DNA of 25,003 nucleotides from JBIOJB01 sp044450465 (lineage in GTDB: Bacteria; Chloroflexota; Dormibacteria; Dormibacterales; Dormibacteraceae), in assembly GCA_044450465.1 (NCBI GenBank), contig JBIOJB010000041.1:1-25003 (forward strand), in the 5' to 3' direction. Position 1 is the stretch's first letter, and every line of letters starts with the position of its first letter. A program made the translations under genes and the position numbers. The notes under the pieces are model-generated. The model was not told the origin of the DNA, made no database searches, and saw nothing but the letters and a program-made list of their open reading frames with translations. Positions 23,036 to 25,003 of this stretch are shown in pieces.

Positions 23036-24109
23036 CTAGAGCGCGCCGAGAAGTCGCTCGCCGTCGGCTTTAGCCGCGCGCCGCGTGACCGCGTCCAGCC
23101 TGCGAAACGGCTCGAGCGAGATCTTTCCCCTCGTGAGCGTCCAGGTTCCGGCGATGCGACCTTCGGCCACGATGACGGGTGAGATCCACCCTGACTTGCG
23201 GTAAACGGCCGAGCGGTGCTCGGCAGAGATCATGAGATCCCGACCCGCCTGCGCGAGCGTGTACACATCGAAATGAGGAAGCAGGCGCACCTCGCCATCG
23301 AACCCGGCTGAAGCCAGAGTCGTGGCGTCCTGCTTCAGGATCACGGCCTTTCTCCCGGCCACCACCACCTGCTCCAAATCGCTGGCGATCGATTCAAAAG
23401 CCCCTTTGGCGCGCGCTAGAGAGAGCCCGGACCAGCGGGCGAAGTCGGCGGCGCCGGCGGGCCCGTTGACGTGAAGATAGCGTCGCGCCAGCGCGAGGCT
23501 TGCCGCTTCGGGGGAGATCGCCATTAGCGGGCGGTTCGTCCAAGCTTCCACCTTCACGAAGGTCACGTTCTGGCCCTGCGCCGGGCCAAAGCACAACAGG
23601 CCGGCGTGGGCGGCCGGGTGCAACACGCTGCCCCACCCTGAGAGGAGCAGGTGGCGCAGCCGCTCCGGGAGGTGTTGTTCGACCGATGCGGCGAGTTGGG
23701 CGCGTGTCCGCGGGGTTGCATCGAGAGCCTCTCCGATGGCGGCGGTCAATCGATCGACGTCGGCCCGACTGATGCCGTAAACGCGCTCGAGGACCGGAAT
23801 CCGGTCCGCCACAGCTCCACGCATCGCTGCCCCGAAGAGGGCGACGTCGTGCGCCGGGATGTAGTGCAGGGTGCCTCTGAGCGTCCAGATCTTGATGAGG
23901 CTGCGCGAGTCGATCAAGGCCTCTCTGACGTCTTTGACCTTCAGTCCGTCGATGCGCGCTGCGATCGACATCTCGGCCGCGGATGCCATCTGTGCCTGGA
24001 TGCCACCGAGCTCGCCCACGATGGCGGTGAGCTCTGCCGCTGAGCCGCGCCGCTTGAGCCGATGGCGCATGACCCGGTACGCGAGAGCCTGCTCGGCTGT
24101 CACTTCCAT
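23036..24109 (-). CDS. AlkZ-like winged-helix protein (HTH_42 family)
   Basis: 357 residues from ATG 24109, belonging to the winged-helix DNA-binding HTH_42 family that contains the DNA glycosylases AlkZ and YcaQ. These remove alkylated or crosslinked bases. The N-terminus (ALAYRVMRHRLKRRG) and LGGIQAQMASAAEMSIAARI are typical; the QAQ fits the catalytic QxQ of AlkZ, against QxD in YcaQ. Further matches are IWTLRGTLHYIPAHDVALFG, GWGSVLHPAAHAGLLCFGPA and VRLLPHFDVYTL. The frame is open to a TTG at 24142, behind a GATACT box, which may be the true start. Glycosylase activity is an inference; many HTH_42 proteins are uncharacterised. Confidence 0.85.
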   Translation of the reverse strand: MEVTAEQALAYRVMRHRLKRRGSAAELTAIVGELGGIQAQMASAAEMSIAARIDGLKVKDVREALIDSRSLIKIWTLRGTLHYIPAHDVALFGAAMRGAVADRIPVLERVYGISRADVDRLTAAIGEALDATPRTRAQLAASVEQHLPERLRHLLLSGWGSVLHPAAHAGLLCFGPAQGQNVTFVKVEAWTNRPLMAISPEAASLALARRYLHVNGPAGAADFARWSGLSLARAKGAFESIASDLEQVVVAGRKAVILKQDATTLASAGFDGEVRLLPHFDVYTLAQAGRDLMISAEHRSAVYRKSGWISPVIVAEGRIAGTWTLTRGKISLEPFRRLDAVTRRAAKADGERLLGAL

Positions 24110-24215
24110 CACGTCGACGTTGGCCCTGGTCGGCAAGATCAAGCTCGTAGTATCGCCGCGCGAGACGGCGGGAGAAGTCTTTGACTAGCCGGACTGCATC
24201 GTCAGGAAACTGGCA

Positions 24216-24221
24216 TACGCT
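24216..24221 (+). promoter_or_regulatory. Candidate -10 box (TACGCT) of the W-rich membrane protein
   Basis: TACGCT lies 9 nt before the ATG at 24231, the same distance as in ppdK. No ribosome binding site and no -35 consensus are seen. Confidence 0.3.
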
Positions 24222-24230
24222 TGCCGTCGG

Positions 24231-25001
24231 ATGGGCGAACCAGGTGGACCGCAGGCGCCGCTAGCGAGCGGCCGGGAGCCGCGCTTTTCGGGTGACGGCT
24301 TCTGGTGGTGGGACGGCGCCGGCTGGAGGCCGGCCATTTCGCCCGACGGCGCCTGGCGCTGGACCGGCGGCGAGTGGGTTCCGGCCGAGAGGCCGCGGCC
24401 CGCGCACACCAGTCCGTCGAACGGTGCCCTCGTGGCCATCGTGGCCGCGACCGCGGCCGTGGTCCTGGTCGGGGTCTCGGTGCTCGCGTTCGTCGGGTTC
24501 AGAGGCCTCAACTCCACCCAACATCGTGTGAGCTCGCAGCAGCCCACGGCCGGGATCCCGTGCGATCAGCTCGAGCAGACCCAGGTGCACTATCACGCCG
24601 CCCTCCAGATCGTCGACCAGGGGACGGCGCTGATACCGCCGACCGACCTGGGTCGAACGGCCGGCTGCCTCTACTGGCTTCACATGCACACCGGTGAACC
24701 CGGGATCATCCACATCGAGGCGCCGGCAGACCGCTCCTTCACGCTGGGCGACTTCTTTGCGGTCTGGAGTGCCTGGAGCGGGCGCAACCAGCTGCTCGAC
24801 GCCAGGCATGTTTCCGATGTCATGCTGACGCCGGCTCAGAGCCTGGTCGCTTACGTGGACCTCGGAGACGGCTCGGGCGCGACGGTGTACTCGGGCGATC
24901 CAAAGTCGATCCCGCTCCGCTCACGAGAGGTGATCACCCTCGAAATAGCGCCGCCCGTGGTCAACCCGCCCCCGACCTTCGCCTGGCCGGACGGCTTCTG
25001 A
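24231..25001 (+). CDS. Membrane-anchored protein, W-rich N-terminus and His-rich extracytoplasmic domain
   Basis: 256 residues, complete, stopping 2 bp before the window end. The N-terminus holds two Trp-rich repeats (GDGFWWWDGAGWRPA and SPDGAWRWTGGEWVPA), similar to short cytoplasmic modules of actinobacterial membrane proteins. One transmembrane helix (about 65-92, ALVAIVAATAAVVLVGVSVL) follows. The outer domain (about 105-245) carries HYHAALQIV and YWLHMHTGEPGIIHIEAPAD, then FTLGDFFAVWSAW. The spaced His residues suggest a metal site. I have seen this LHxH...GIIHIE...FTLGxFF pattern in hypothetical proteins of Chloroflexi and archaea, but I know no function for it. Two Cys (about 111 and 146) could pair. 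Confidence 0.78.
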   Translation: MGEPGGPQAPLASGREPRFSGDGFWWWDGAGWRPAISPDGAWRWTGGEWVPAERPRPAHTSPSNGALVAIVAATAAVVLVGVSVLAFVGFRGLNSTQHRVSSQQPTAGIPCDQLEQTQVHYHAALQIVDQGTALIPPTDLGRTAGCLYWLHMHTGEPGIIHIEAPADRSFTLGDFFAVWSAWSGRNQLLDARHVSDVMLTPAQSLVAYVDLGDGSGATVYSGDPKSIPLRSREVITLEIAPPVVNPPPTFAWPDGF

Positions 25002-25003
25002 CC

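Overview
This is a high-GC bacterial chromosomal window with genes on both strands and tight spacing. Several core genes are unmistakable: recO, glyS (dimeric type), ppdK, dnaG and the primary sigma factor rpoD. The gene order recO-glyS ... ppdK ... dnaG-rpoD, the single-chain GlyRS and the -10-like boxes sitting 5-13 nt before several start codons suggest an uncultured soil lineage near Chloroflexota / Candidatus Dormibacterota. An actinobacterium-like relative is less likely. This placement is inference from gene content only; there is no rRNA in the window.

Layout. 1-2.6 kb: 3' end of a CorC/HlyC-type CBS transporter, recO and glyS, overlapping or closely spaced on +. 2.6-5.6 kb, all on -: an M20 metallopeptidase whose 3' end overlaps glyS, a ~400-bp gene-poor gap, a papain-like C1 peptidase without signal peptide, and an unrecognised protein with a ParB/sulfiredoxin-like EGHxR motif. 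5.7-8.4 kb: ppdK (+). 8.4-10.7 kb: a small lipoprotein (-), an APH-type kinase (+) overlapping an SRPBCC gene broken by an in-frame TGA, and a small membrane protein (-). 10.7-13.6 kb: TetR regulator plus MMPL/RND exporter, an efflux operon preceded by two palindromes. 13.6-17 kb: dnaG-rpoD, preceded by three hairpins and followed by a terminator-like hairpin. 17-19.8 kb (+): a lipoprotein, a cytidylate-kinase-like protein, an unrecognised small ORF, a DUF1858-like small protein and a small CxC zinc-ribbon-like protein. 19.8-21.9 kb (-): a large secreted alkaline-phosphatase-superfamily phosphoesterase. 22-25 kb: a LOG-Nudix fusion interrupted by a 1-nt frameshift (+), an AlkZ-like winged-helix protein (-), and a membrane-anchored W-rich/His-rich protein (+).

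How it fits together: the backbone is replication, repair, translation and central carbon metabolism (RecO, DnaG, RpoD, GlyRS, PpdK). Accessory genes (proteases, kinase, efflux operon, lipoproteins) are inserted between core genes. The items most worth a second look are the LOG-Nudix fusion with its frameshift, the SRPBCC gene with TGA where Trp is expected, the apparent ATC start of rpoD, the hairpin cluster before dnaG, the AlkZ-like QxQ protein, and the recurrent -10-to-start arrangement that implies leaderless mRNAs. I did not find a clear-cut, wholly new multi-gene system. No tRNA, rRNA, CRISPR array, insertion sequence or prophage was recognised.
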